Shown in pieces: positions 54,384 through 62,504 of a stretch of 64,000 bases of DNA (the first letter of the stretch is position 1; each line of letters begins with the position of its first letter). Where the stretch lies: positions 38,244 to 102,243 of the forward strand of contig NZ_CDBL01000067.1 of the NCBI RefSeq assembly GCF_000820005.1, read 5' to 3'. Made by a program: the position numbers and the translations under genes. Below the pieces are notes generated by a model. The model saw nothing but the letters and a program-made list of their open reading frames with translations. It had not been told where the DNA came from and made no database searches. This DNA comes from Aeromonas piscicola. GTDB lineage: Bacteria; Pseudomonadota; Gammaproteobacteria; Enterobacterales; Aeromonadaceae.

Positions 54384-55279
54384 GATGCCCGCTCCACGGT
54401 GAAGCCGGTGCAGTAGGCCGCCTGGGTCGGGCTGGGGGTGATGTCTGCCCAGCCGATCAGGTCGACCTTGCTGACCCCTTGCACGTGCAGGGCGGCATCA
54501 ATGGCAGAGCGCGGCACCTCGATGCCGATGCGCCGGCGCGGGTTGATGAAGGCGGCTAGCTTGTCGCGGGCGGCCTGCAGGACCACGTCGCCCTCTGCCC
54601 CCTGGCTGCTGATATGCAGCTTGGCGGTGATGCTGTAACGGATGATGCCCGCGCTCTGCACGGTGAGTCGGTCGGCCACCGGGCGGCGGTCTTCGTGGCT
54701 CAGGGCTTTGTCGACCTTGGCAATCAGCGCGGCGTCGGCGGTGCCGTCCCCTTCGGTGCTGAGGATGGTGACAATGGCCACGGCGCCCGATGGGCTGGAG
54801 CCTTTGGCGTCTGCCACCTTGCCATCAGCAGAGAGGGCGAAATACTCATAGGCCCCGGTCGGGCCGGCGACGCTGAGGCCATCCCATGCCATCAGGGCGC
54901 GCAGGATCAGGGCTTCGTCATCTTCCTTGATTTCGGGTACCGGCGGGGTGGCGGTGGGGTCACCCGGCTGGATGATTAGCCGCTGCACATTCCAGTTTGC
55001 CACCAGGTTATCGAGATCGCTCCCCTTGGCCCACGCCAGCATGTTGGCGACAGCGGCATCGTTGATGCGTTGGCGCAAGATCAGCTCTCGATAGGCATTC
55101 TCTTGCAGCAGCTTGGTGATGGGCTCTGATTCGAGTGCCAGGGTGGCCTCGACGCTGGCTTGTTGATCTGCCGGGTGGAGGCTGACGAAATAGGCTTTTC
55201 GTTCGGCCAGGATGGTCTCGAAATCCAGCAGCTCGACCACATCAGGCTGTGGCAGTTGGGAGAGGGTGATGGTGCTCAC
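54380..55279 (-). CDS. J: Baseplate wedge protein (P2 gpJ)
   Basis: The 299-residue protein (P2 302) begins MSTITLSQLPQPDVVELLDFETILAERKAYF and carries SPSGAVAIVTILSTEGDGTAD and VTADRLTV-like repeats of the baseplate_J family (here RRPVADRLTVQSA). Four-base overlaps with W and I show tight translational coupling. Confidence 0.94.
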   Translation of the reverse strand: MSTITLSQLPQPDVVELLDFETILAERKAYFVSLHPADQQASVEATLALESEPITKLLQENAYRELILRQRINDAAVANMLAWAKGSDLDNLVANWNVQRLIIQPGDPTATPPVPEIKEDDEALILRALMAWDGLSVAGPTGAYEYFALSADGKVADAKGSSPSGAVAIVTILSTEGDGTADAALIAKVDKALSHEDRRPVADRLTVQSAGIIRYSITAKLHISSQGAEGDVVLQAARDKLAAFINPRRRIGIEVPRSAIDAALHVQGVSKVDLIGWADITPSPTQAAYCTGFTVERAS

Positions 55280-55635
55280 TGGGCGGCTCCGGTTGGGATG
55301 GTGATGCTGGCAGACTCCTGAGCGCCGCCATCTTTGCGTTGCCAGGTCAGCTCGATGGTCAAGGCGCTGGCAGTGGCGCCAGTCAGCACGTCAACCCGGG
55401 TGATGGTGATGCGCGGTTCCCAGTTGATGAGGGCTTGCACGGTGGCGGCCATCAGGCGCAGGCGGGTGACCTGGTGCAGGGGCTGGTCGATGAGGTAGAA
55501 CAGTTCGCTGCCGTAGTCGCGGCGCATGACCCGCGAGCCCACCGGGGTGATGAGGATGTCGCGCACCGACTGGATGATGTGGTCGGTGGCGCTGATGGCG
55601 CGGCCGGTGGCTGCATTCATGCCGAGCCAGTTCAT
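55276..55635 (-). CDS. W: Baseplate wedge protein (P2 gpW, gp25-like)
   Basis: The 119-residue protein MNWLGMNAATGRAISATDHIIQSVRDILITPVGSRVMRRDYGS shows the gp25-like lysozyme-fold family used in baseplate wedges (P2 W 115). GSRVMRRDYGSELF is the typical motif. It lies between V and J with four-base overlaps. Confidence 0.94.
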   Translation of the reverse strand: MNWLGMNAATGRAISATDHIIQSVRDILITPVGSRVMRRDYGSELFYLIDQPLHQVTRLRLMAATVQALINWEPRITITRVDVLTGATASALTIELTWQRKDGGAQESASITIPTGAAQ

Positions 55636-56183
55636 ACTGGCCCCCCTGATGTGTCGCTGCCTCGCTGCACGTCTGTGTGGCCGTGGGTACCGACTTCGAC
55701 GGCGCCGACTTTGGCGGTTTCACTGATCACGCGCTTGCCCTGCAGCAGGTTGGTGCAGATGACCTTGGGGGCGTCGAACGTCACGCTGACGCTGGCTTTG
55801 ATTTTTGCCGCCATGATGCCGGTGGCATTGAGCTCGCCGGTTTGTGGGTTGTATTCGATGATGGCGCCGTCGCTGTATTCAGTGCGGTCGAGGTCCGGGT
55901 TGTCATCATCGCTTAGTGGCTCTGGGAAGGCAGCGCAGTGGATGGGGCCGACAATGTAGGCGTTGCGCAGATCGCCACTGACTGACAACAACATGACCTG
56001 TTCGCCGATGGAGAGGCGATGACGGGTGCGGTTATTCCCGGCCCGTTCGGTGATGTAGGGCCGCCAGTTGGTGATGAGGTCGCCGGTTTTAACGCGACAT
56101 TCCCCTGAGCGCACGGCGGTGACGGTGCCGATTCGGATCAGGTTGTCGATCAGGCGTTGGAGTTCAGTCGGGGTCAGTTGCAT
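55632..56183 (-). CDS. V: Baseplate spike protein (P2 gpV)
   Basis: I choose the ATG at 56183 (MQLTPTELQRLIDNLIRIGTVTAV), giving 183 residues (P2 211); no good ribosome site precedes it. The oligonucleotide-binding fold region runs from VRSGECRVKTGDLITNWRPYI to GDLRNAYIVGPI. The C-terminal beta-helix spike ends in GTHGHTDVQRGSDTSGG with histidines suited to bind the tip metal. It pierces the outer membrane. Confidence 0.9.
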   Translation of the reverse strand: MQLTPTELQRLIDNLIRIGTVTAVRSGECRVKTGDLITNWRPYITERAGNNRTRHRLSIGEQVMLLSVSGDLRNAYIVGPIHCAAFPEPLSDDDNPDLDRTEYSDGAIIEYNPQTGELNATGIMAAKIKASVSVTFDAPKVICTNLLQGKRVISETAKVGAVEVGTHGHTDVQRGSDTSGGPV

Positions 56184-56225
56184 GGGGCCATTGTTTTGGG
56201 CAATGGCCGGTAAGGCGAGGGGAAG

Positions 56226-56252
56226 CCAGTGTATCCACGGCGGATACACTGG
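56226..56252. promoter_or_regulatory. Late-activator-type palindrome at the PV position
   Basis: Perfect arms CCAGTGTATCC and GGATACACTGG around ACGGC, centred 56 bases upstream of the V start. This equals the expected position of P2 promoter PV, although a site at -55 would put the transcript start almost on the V start codon. Confidence 0.6.
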
Positions 56253-56269
56253 CTGATGAATAAGATAAC

Positions 56270-57439
56270 TTAACTAGAGGTTTTCATGGATTTGAAGAGT
56301 GAGGCCAACTGTTCTACACCATCATATGTTGCTGGTAGATCACTATCATTGTTAACAATCCCTGAAAAAATAATACTTTCAAAACGATCTAATGTCACAC
56401 CACTATTATTTTTTATATCTTTAGCATAATCAGAGTAGCTTGTGATAAATCTACAGAGAGTCATTCTTAACTCAACTTGTAATATTTGAGCACAAATTGA
56501 CTTGTAATTAAAAAGCAGAACCCTGAAGAGATAAAGCATAATTGCAATAAAAGATGCTACAGGGAGTAATGATATTATTTCATGTGTTAATGTTGGAGGG
56601 GTGTCCTGGGCGGTATCATTGCTTGTGACAGTAGACAGACCAAAGTTATGTATGTGCTTGTAAATGTAGTTGACTTTCTCATCCTCTTTAAAATATAAGG
56701 ACTTCAATTTGTAAACAAGTGGAGAGAGTGCTAATGCAGCGCATATGAGCATCATGAAAATCAAGCAATTCCTTTCAATTTTCTTTTTCTTGTGCAGAGA
56801 CTGAAAACCTTCATGTAATCCAACAAAATTAAAAGCATTCTCGAATTTTTTTAAGGATTGCTCAAGTCTTGCTATATTGTTTTCTCTTTCTTTTAAAGAG
56901 TCATCCCATTTTTTGGTGAGTGTTTTTGCGCTTTCCAATGTTTTATTTAAGTTTATTAATCCACTGGTGTTTTCATTGTTAAATATTTCTTTAAACAATG
57001 TTATTGATAATCCTTTGAAAGAAAACTCTATTTTACTTTTTGGTATTCCGACGAAACGTTCAAGATTAGACTCTGTAAATTCGAGTGCGTCAGTCAGTTC
57101 TGGAGATATAAAATCACCAGTTAACAGATTCCTTTCCTGTACAAAAACAATGAGATAGCTAAAAAGAAACTCTAATGAGGATTTATCAACTGCATCGTTT
57201 TTTACTATGTTAGATAGCTCATCATGTATTCCGCTCACCTGGGTCTTAATACTATATTTACAAGTGTCGTCCCAGTCTTTAGGGTTGGATATAATATGAC
57301 CCAAGATACGTGCGGAGTGGTGATTTAGGCCGCGTTCAAAGTTATCTTTAGTTATTTCTTGAGCTCTTTTAATGATCATAATGACATGCTTTATTAATTG
57401 CTCATTTTCTTTTTTTGAGAAAAAATGATTGTCATTCAC
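56270..57439 (-). CDS. AT-rich hypothetical membrane protein (moron)
   Basis: The 389-residue protein has an N-terminal helical part, a coiled coil around residues 180-215 (DDSLKERENNIARLEQSLKKF), and two membrane segments (CLIFMMLICAALALSPLVY and IISLLPVASFIAIMLYLFRVLLF). Base composition is far lower in G and C than the tail genes on both sides. It is not part of the P2 plan, so it is an inserted cargo gene. A role in phage exclusion is possible but I recognise no family. Confidence 0.7.
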   Translation of the reverse strand: MNDNHFFSKKENEQLIKHVIMIIKRAQEITKDNFERGLNHHSARILGHIISNPKDWDDTCKYSIKTQVSGIHDELSNIVKNDAVDKSSLEFLFSYLIVFVQERNLLTGDFISPELTDALEFTESNLERFVGIPKSKIEFSFKGLSITLFKEIFNNENTSGLINLNKTLESAKTLTKKWDDSLKERENNIARLEQSLKKFENAFNFVGLHEGFQSLHKKKKIERNCLIFMMLICAALALSPLVYKLKSLYFKEDEKVNYIYKHIHNFGLSTVTSNDTAQDTPPTLTHEIISLLPVASFIAIMLYLFRVLLFNYKSICAQILQVELRMTLCRFITSYSDYAKDIKNNSGVTLDRFESIIFSGIVNNDSDLPATYDGVEQLASLFKSMKTSS

Positions 57440-57537
57440 AGTCTGTACTCGGTTGCTATATGAATCGGATTAAACTATCACAATCTCCGTAAAAGGCCCA
57501 TACGGGCCTTTGGTATTGTGACTGTTGTATCAACAAG

Positions 57538-58185
57538 TTACCAGCCGATCGCCTTGGGTTCGCGGCGCAGGTGGGGGATCAGCTTGGGCCAGTCGCTGTC
57601 GCCGTGAGTGTTGGGTTGGATATGGCGGGAACGGTCAGCCAGGATCTTGCGGGCCTGGTTCAGGGTGTAGGGGTACTCGTGGATGATTGAGTAGTAGCGG
57701 CCGGCGTCGCGGTGTTCGGCGACCTCGAGCAAGGGATAGATGCTGCGGGCGGCATCTATCATCCGGTCGGCGGCACGCCAGCACCAGGTCAGGGTGCAGA
57801 GTTCGTCATCGGTCAGGCTGATGGCCGGTTGCGGGCGCTGGGCGGCGAGCTGCTCAGCCATCCAGTTGAAGGCGTTGATATAGGCCTCTTTGGTCGCCGC
57901 AGCTTTGGCACCGGTGAAGCCCATCACCACAAAGATAAAGCCGTCTTTGGTCATCTCCCATACCAGCGTTTGCTTCGATGCACCTTTAGGCATGGTGACG
58001 GTTTGGAACGTCTCCGCAAAATTGCGGAGACGAAAATCTGAGCTGCATTCGAGGTTACGGATCTTCTTCAACACGTCGTCATGACGCTTGCCAAAGAGCT
58101 CGGCCACTTTCAGGGAGGTGGTGACAGGTTGGCCTTGTTGCAGGCTGATAATCTCGGCAGGGGTAAGGCTGGTGATGTTGCCCAT
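57538..58185 (-). CDS. Rha-family phage regulatory protein
   Basis: The 215-residue protein has the Rha domain: PVTTSLKVAELFGKRHDDVLKKIRNLECSSDFRLRNFAETFQ, then WEMTKDGFIFVVMGFTGAKAAATKEAYINAFNWMAE. A C-terminal region LTDDELCTLTWCWRAADRMIDAARSIYPLLEV follows. Rha proteins interfere with lysogenic control in lambdoid phages. It is expressed behind a structured leader (58186-58370) related to that of the BRO-type gene at 60463. Confidence 0.88.
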   Translation of the reverse strand: MGNITSLTPAEIISLQQGQPVTTSLKVAELFGKRHDDVLKKIRNLECSSDFRLRNFAETFQTVTMPKGASKQTLVWEMTKDGFIFVVMGFTGAKAAATKEAYINAFNWMAEQLAAQRPQPAISLTDDELCTLTWCWRAADRMIDAARSIYPLLEVAEHRDAGRYYSIIHEYPYTLNQARKILADRSRHIQPNTHGDSDWPKLIPHLRREPKAIGW

Positions 58186-58370
58186 GGTGTGATTCTCCGG
58201 TTCTGGTCAATCGCCACCATCGACGCCAATCTCTGGTGACGAACTGGACAAGGTTGGCGTACCGGCGAACCAAAGGAAACCGGCGCCCCGAAGGGCCCCT
58301 GCCCAGCCCGCCATAACTGAGATTGCGGGTACTACTGGGCCGCACAAAAAAACACGCAGGCGCGTGTTGT
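58186..58370 (-). ncRNA. Structured leader upstream of the Rha-family gene (C4-type antisense RNA candidate)
   Basis: On the minus strand the segment contains GCCCAG/CTGGGC enclosing CCCGC/GCGGG, then CGGCGCC-type pairs and an end just before the start codon. It aligns throughout with 60883-61063. P1-type antirepressor operons carry the C4 antisense RNA at this place; the assignment is by position and structure only. The rest of 58371-58592 shows no gene. Confidence 0.5.
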
Positions 58371-58592
58371 GCGCTTTAGTTCAAGTCGGGACGCCAATCC
58401 CGGCAACGGATTTTGCCGTTGCCTGCGCAGTATCGCGCAACCAACCGCAACCAATCAACCACCAATCGACACAAACCCGCCCGACAGCACACAACACCAG
58501 CAGCAGGGTAGCGATTTCCGTCAGGGCAGGGGATGTCTGTTTCGGCAGGGGGCAAACACAGGGCCACAGCGGTGCGGCCCTGTGCCGGGCTG

Positions 58593-59375
58593 TCAGGACT
58601 TCTTGGCCTTTTTAGGGGGGAGTAGCAGAGTCTGGTTTACTTGGTCATGGCGTAGGAGATGGGTCCCGGTTTTGTTCCAAAAGGCACAATGACTCGAGTT
58701 ACAAGTAACGCGTAAATATGGGCCATCATTCAACAATGAAGATACGACCATAATATTGGCAGAGTTAGGTAAGTAAAGCTCCTTTTTTTGTCGCGCGGCA
58801 TCGGTAATTCCACTTTGTAATGATAGTGATAATATAAATAGAAAGCAGAAAACTGAAACACTTAAAACAATAAGCTGCTCGATGATTGGTGAAAACTTAC
58901 TAAGTCGCGATCTGGTTTTATTTATCTTTTCCTCTGTTAACTCGAGTAACATCCGAATGTTTTTGTTTCGACGGTATTTGGGGGGTAGATCTATGCTGGT
59001 CGTCTTCACACTTCTGGGCGAGAGAGTAGAATAGAAAATGATCGTTAGCAGTGAAAATACCAAGAAAAATGCAGGGATAATAGGGTTGCTAACCGCTGAA
59101 GAACTAAATAATGAATATCCACCCCTAACTAAGAGAAGGTCTGCAGGCTGTTGAAACTCATACGGGTTCAGATTGAATTCACTTAGGTAACCGATGTGAT
59201 ACGTTAAACCAATAAAATAAATGGCTGCGTAAATAACAGGTAAAAACAACAGTGTTTTTTGCCAAAACGGAATGGCTGGATTTGGATTGTCACTATCTAT
59301 TAATTTTGGCTCCATACGATTAAGGCGTTGTTGGTTTCGTTGTTCCCGTAGACTCAAAGCAGCTTGCCTGTTCAT
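58593..59375 (-). CDS. AT-rich hypothetical membrane protein (moron)
   Basis: The 260-residue protein has about three membrane segments: TLLFLPVIYAAIYFIGLTYHIGY, NPIIPAFFLVFSLLTIIFYSTL and IEQLIVLSVSVFCFLFILSLSL. A soluble end follows (CNSSHCAFWNKTGTHLL), similar to an envelope-exposed domain. It interrupts the usual S-V neighbourhood and has lower GC than S and R, so it is inserted cargo. Function unknown. Confidence 0.65.
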   Translation of the reverse strand: MNRQAALSLREQRNQQRLNRMEPKLIDSDNPNPAIPFWQKTLLFLPVIYAAIYFIGLTYHIGYLSEFNLNPYEFQQPADLLLVRGGYSLFSSSAVSNPIIPAFFLVFSLLTIIFYSTLSPRSVKTTSIDLPPKYRRNKNIRMLLELTEEKINKTRSRLSKFSPIIEQLIVLSVSVFCFLFILSLSLQSGITDAARQKKELYLPNSANIMVVSSLLNDGPYLRVTCNSSHCAFWNKTGTHLLRHDQVNQTLLLPPKKAKKS

Positions 59376-59447
59376 TCCACCGTCCTAAGTTGATTTGTTA
59401 GTGGGGTCGTATAAGTCCCTGATTCTACAGGCCATGCTGAAGTGATG

Positions 59448-59900
59448 TCATGTGCTTAAATGGGCCAACAACAACTCCTCCAACTTTTCCACCTCCTGGT
59501 TGGTGATGCCCAGCAGCTCTCGCGTCGGATAGTGGATCTCGCGGCCCTTGATGCGGTCTTTGAGCCCGTTATGGTGAATGGTGGCGAGCCGGTTGGCGGT
59601 GCCGACAAACTCCACCACGGCCTGCTGTTCACTGGCGCGGGCCTTGAGCCAGGTGGGGTTGCTTATCTTGAAGAACATCTTGCGGCGAAGGCGCCCCCGG
59701 CCTTGCTTCAGCTTGGGCTGTGGCTTGCGCGGTGCCATGGGGCTGCCATCGGGCTGGCGGTTGGTGCGGATGCGCTGGGCCTGGCTGGCGCGCAAGGTAC
59801 GGGCCATCTCGCTCGCCAACTGACGGCGGGCGGCGGGTTCCATGCTGGCAAGCAGGCCATCGGCCCAATGGGTCAGGCGGTTCAGGTCATCGGCGGCCAT
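59448..59900 (-). CDS. S: Tail completion protein (P2 gpS)
   Basis: The 150-residue protein has the same length as P2 gpS and the family pattern: RRQLASEMARTLRASQAQRIRTNRQPDGSPMAPRKPQPK, then KMFFKISNPTWLKARASEQQAVVEFVGTANRLATIHHNG. It overlaps R by 19 bases. It is needed to finish the tail and join it to the head. Confidence 0.92.
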   Translation of the reverse strand: MAADDLNRLTHWADGLLASMEPAARRQLASEMARTLRASQAQRIRTNRQPDGSPMAPRKPQPKLKQGRGRLRRKMFFKISNPTWLKARASEQQAVVEFVGTANRLATIHHNGLKDRIKGREIHYPTRELLGITNQEVEKLEELLLAHLST

Positions 59901-60352
59901 GGCTGATGCTCCCCGTTGATAAAGAGTTCCCAGGTGATGCCGTCATAGGGGTCTTCCGGCGGCTCTGGCAGGTGCTCCCAGCCAATCCCCTGTTCGTTTT
60001 GCCACACCCTGACCCGCTCGGTCAGCTTGACGGTGATGATGAGGTCCATCAGGTCGCTCGCGAGGTATTCCGCCTCGAAGGTGATGCCTTCCTTGCGCTG
60101 CTCGTCGTTGGTCATCAGCTCGGGCTGGTGTTGGCGCAGCCAGGCCAGCAGCGGCACCATGATTTGGTCCGGGTGGCCGGCAAAGTCCTCGATGCCGATG
60201 GTGAGGGGGTATTGCCACTCGAACGAGAGCGAGCGGGCGCCGGTGCTTTCGATATTGCCCGGGGCGATAAAGATGTGCAGCTTGTCCGGGTTGGTCTTGA
60301 GGTGGGGCACGCAGCGGGTCAGTACCTCACGGATCTGTTTTGGTTTTTCCAT
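59882..60352 (-). CDS. R: Tail completion protein (P2 gpR)
   Basis: The 156-residue protein (P2 155) begins MEKPKQIREVLTRCVPHLKTNPDKLHIFIAPGNIE and includes FEWQYPLTIGIEDFAGHPDQIMVPLLAWLRQHQPELM. It works with S in tail completion. Upstream the sequence is a truncated lysC/Rz1-like gene, as expected from the P2 order lysC-R. Confidence 0.92.
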   Translation of the reverse strand: MEKPKQIREVLTRCVPHLKTNPDKLHIFIAPGNIESTGARSLSFEWQYPLTIGIEDFAGHPDQIMVPLLAWLRQHQPELMTNDEQRKEGITFEAEYLASDLMDLIITVKLTERVRVWQNEQGIGWEHLPEPPEDPYDGITWELFINGEHQPWPPMT

Positions 60353-60462
60353 GCTCCCTCCCGTTCTGGTGGCGTTGCTGGCAGGCGATAAGGCTGTCGA
60401 CCTGGGCGGCGCAGGTGGCCCAGGCAGCCTCGGTCTGGGTCAGTTGGTCGAGCAGATCACCG
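60327..60462 (-). pseudogene. 3' remnant of a lysC/Rz1-like spanin gene
   Basis: The frame NNGDLLDQLTQTEAAWATCAAQVDSLIACQ, followed by a short tail ending at 60327, matches the C-terminus of Rz1/LysC-type spanin subunits. It overlaps the start of R as in P2-like phages. Its 5' part is gone: the upstream sequence is the truncated BRO gene. It marks the deletion that removed the lysis and head genes. Confidence 0.75.
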
Positions 60463-60882
60463 TTATTGGCTGGGTTGGCCGGCGGCGCGCCAGAGCCACG
60501 CCAGCGAATACAGCTCGTCGTCGGTCAGCACGGTGAGGGGCTGCGGATGGGCTGCGGTCTCCCGATCCAACACATCGAGCACCCAGCGGCGGAACTCTTT
60601 GGCGAGCGCGGTGCGGGAGAACATGGCGATCAGATGTGCGCCGCGCAGGGAGAAAATCCGAACCTCTTTCTCGCTGCTGCCGTTGCCGAACTCCTTGACC
60701 GTTAAATTGACGGTCAAGGTCATGCAAGGGGTAAATTCGCCCGCATTGAGGGTGTAGATGCGGCTCACGGCATCTTCACGGGCATAGCCAAGGGCTTGGG
60801 CGATCTGGGCGGCAGTCAGCCAAGGTTGGCCGTGGTGGGGGATAACACTGAAATGGGTATCATGGAAGCTGATGCTGTTCAT
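60463..60882 (-). CDS. BRO-N-type antirepressor, 3' truncated
   Basis: The ATG at 60882 (MNSISFHDTHFSVIPHHGQPWLTAAQIAQALGY) is preferred to the GTG five codons upstream. The BRO-N domain is complete (VSRIYTLNAGEFTPCM, REFRRWVLDV-like region), then LTVLTDDELYSLAWLWRAA aligns with the Rha neighbour's LTDDELCTLTWCWRAADRM. After WRAA only GQPSQ remains, from the junction with lysC. The gene has therefore lost about 60-70 residues. Confidence 0.75.
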   Translation of the reverse strand: MNSISFHDTHFSVIPHHGQPWLTAAQIAQALGYAREDAVSRIYTLNAGEFTPCMTLTVNLTVKEFGNGSSEKEVRIFSLRGAHLIAMFSRTALAKEFRRWVLDVLDRETAAHPQPLTVLTDDELYSLAWLWRAAGQPSQ

Positions 60883-61068
60883 AGGTGCGTACACCAATCG
60901 AAGTTGGTTAACGCCACCGTAGAGGTTCCAATCTCTGCCTGGTGACGAGCTGAACAGGGTTGGAACTACCGGGCACCTAAGAAACCGGCCAGCCGTGAGG
61001 CTGCCCTGCCCAGCCCGTCATAACTGACAGGTATAACTGGGCTGCACACAAAAAAACACGCGTCGCTT
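60883..61068 (-). ncRNA. Structured leader upstream of the BRO-type gene (C4-type candidate)
   Basis: It is homologous to 58186-58370, including GCCCAG/CTGGGC, the CCATAACTG/TCATAACTG core, AAACCGGC, TGGTGACGA and a run of seven or eight As before CACGC. AGAGGTTCCAATCTCT forms a small hairpin. The IS begins at 61069 and has probably separated the leader from its promoter. Confidence 0.5.
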
Positions 61069-61084
61069 GGTAATCCCCCCATTT

Positions 61085-61942
61085 TTAGGGGCATTCAAAA
61101 GTAGAGGTCATACAGCCTTTGCCAGATGCTGCTTTGGGGGTATAACCATCCAGCGCCATATTGGGCCGCTCATGGTTATAAACCCACAGCCATTGTGTTG
61201 CAAACTCTTGGAGCTCCTCCAGCGTGCCAAACAGATGATGAGCCAACCAATCGTAACGTACCGTTCTGTTAAACCGCTCTATGTACGCGTTCTGCTGAGG
61301 ATTGCCTGGTTGGATATACCCCAAGGTGATCTCCTGTTTCGCCGCCCACGCCTTGAGCACTTTGCTGATATATTCTGGTCCATGATCGCACAGGATCATC
61401 GCCGGTTTGCCACGCCACTCAATCACCTGTTCCAGTGCGCGCTTGACCCGTGAAGCGGGCAATGAAAAATCGACCTCAATGCACAGCGCCTCGCGGTTAA
61501 AATCATCGATCACATTAAACAGTCGCACTGACCGGCCCTCGCTCAGTTGATCGTGCATAAAATCCATCGACCAGCAGTGGTTAGGTTGCGCAGGTACGGC
61601 CAGAGCCTGTGGCTTTTCACGTACCAGTCGCTTCTTGGGCTTGATGCGCAAGTTCAGTTCAAGCTCCTGATAGATCCGGTAGACCCGCTTGTGGTTCCAA
61701 GCAAACCCTTTGATGTTACGCAGGTAGAGGAAGCAGAGGCCAAAGCCCCAGTTCCGCTGGCTGTTGGTGATACGCAGCAACCAATCCGCAATAAGCTGGT
61801 TTTCATCGGCTAGCATGGGTTGATAGCGATAACAGCCTTCGCTGACCTTGAAGATGTTGCAGGCTAGCCGGATAGAAATGGCAAAGAGTGACACGGCTTT
61901 GGTAGCCATCTCCCTGCGGGCAGATGGCGTCACCACTTTTTT
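61085..61942 (-). CDS. IS3-family transposase OrfB (DDE integrase)
   Basis: OrfB is read after a -1 shift at A6G (61942-61936) near the orfA end; its own frame is open further upstream. The catalytic triad is visible as D in [11 protein letters not shown] in [10 protein letters not shown] and E in [13 protein letters not shown] (about 35 residues apart). HTH_21 and rve domains are intact, ending STFECP. The fused OrfAB would be the active transposase. Confidence 0.9.
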   Translation of the reverse strand, partial: KKVVTPSARREMATKAVSLFAISIRLACNIFKVSEGCYRYQPMLADENQLIADWLLRITNSQRNWGFGLCFLYLRNIKGFAWNHKRVYRIYQELELNLRIKPKKRLVREKPQALAVPAQPNHCWSMDFMHDQLSEGRSVRLFNVIDDFNREALCIEVDFSLPASRVKRALEQVIEWRGKPAMILCDHGPEYISKVLKAWAAKQEITLGYIQPGNPQQNAYIERFNRTVRYDWLAHHLFGTLEELQEFATQWLWVYNHERPNMALDGYTPKAASGKGCMTSTFECP

Positions 61943-62196
61943 GCTATGGCCTCGGCGATGATCTCGGCTTTGAGGCGCTCCTCGGCATACATCTTCTTGA
62001 GACGGCGGTTTTCCTCCTCCAGCTCTTTGAGGCGAGCCATGAGAGAGGCACCCATGCCACCGAATTTGGCGCGCCACTTGTAAAAGGTCGCGGAGCTGAT
62101 GCCATGCTCGCGGCAAAGTTCAGGGACGGGTGAGCTAGACTCGGCCGGTTTGAGGATGGCGATGATTTGGGCATCGCTAAAGCGTGATGTTTTCAT
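61930..62196 (-). CDS. IS3-family transposase OrfA
   Basis: The 88-residue protein [34 protein letters not shown] is the HTH_Tnp_1 protein of IS3 elements, with a leucine-zipper segment ([25 protein letters not shown]). It ends in AKKW at the slip site GCA-AAA-AAG. Confidence 0.93.
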   Translation of the reverse strand: MKTSRFSDAQIIAILKPAESSSPVPELCREHGISSATFYKWRAKFGGMGASLMARLKELEEENRRLKKMYAEERLKAEIIAEAIAKKW

Positions 62197-62267
62197 GTAG
62201 AACCTCCTGCGTTCAAGATACGAGAAAATTCTACTTATGAGTACCTCGGATTTTCGGGGGGATTACC

Positions 62268-62410
62268 GTGGAGCAGATGCAGACAGACCAGGACCGCTAT
62301 CTGGAAAGCGGCCACATCAGGGCAGGATGATGGAGGGGCAGACCCCCTACAGAATGTTCAAGAAGGGTCTGAAATTGATACCAAAGGAAGTGCGCATTAA
62401 AGTAGCGTAA
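62268..62410 (+). pseudogene. C-terminal remnant of another integrase-core transposase
   Basis: Frame 1 reads VEQMQTDQDRYLESGHIRAG then stops; a shifted frame continues MMEGQTPYRMFKKGLKLIPKEV to a stop at 62410. The two together resemble the C-terminal end of IS481/IS3-type transposases (L-x-D-x-YL, QGR-x4-TPY). The 5' part is missing. The rest of 62411-62504 holds nothing recognised. Confidence 0.6.
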
Positions 62411-62504
62411 ACAAGACACCGGTTTGAGGCCAGTGTCAGGTGATAACTAGATCTGTACAGTCATAGAAATTATCGTAGGTGCTATACAGCACGAACTATC
62501 GATT

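Larger units (their letters stand above)
45537..61068 (-). mobile_element. P2-like prophage remnant with complete tail genes
   Basis: All genes read leftward in P2 late order: R, S, V, W, J, I, H, tail fibre assembly, FI, FII, E, E', T, U, D. Terminase, capsid, portal, lysis, integrase and repressor genes are absent. The right edge is a deletion scar at 60463 followed by an IS at 61069. The left edge abuts the tRNA-operon terminator. No ogr gene follows D. Confidence 0.9.
61069..62267 (-). mobile_element. IS3-family insertion sequence (orfA/orfB)
   Basis: The 1199-base element has terminal inverted repeats GGTAATCCCCCC (61069) and its complement ending at 62267, extended by further AT-rich matches. 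It carries overlapping orfA and orfB in the usual arrangement. No 3-5 base target duplication is seen: the left flank ends CGCTT and the right begins GTGGA. This suggests a later rearrangement at one edge. Confidence 0.9.

Noticed and set aside
61060..62275. Target site duplication of the IS3-family element
   Set aside because: Flanks CGCTT and GTGGA do not match at any length from 3 to 5.
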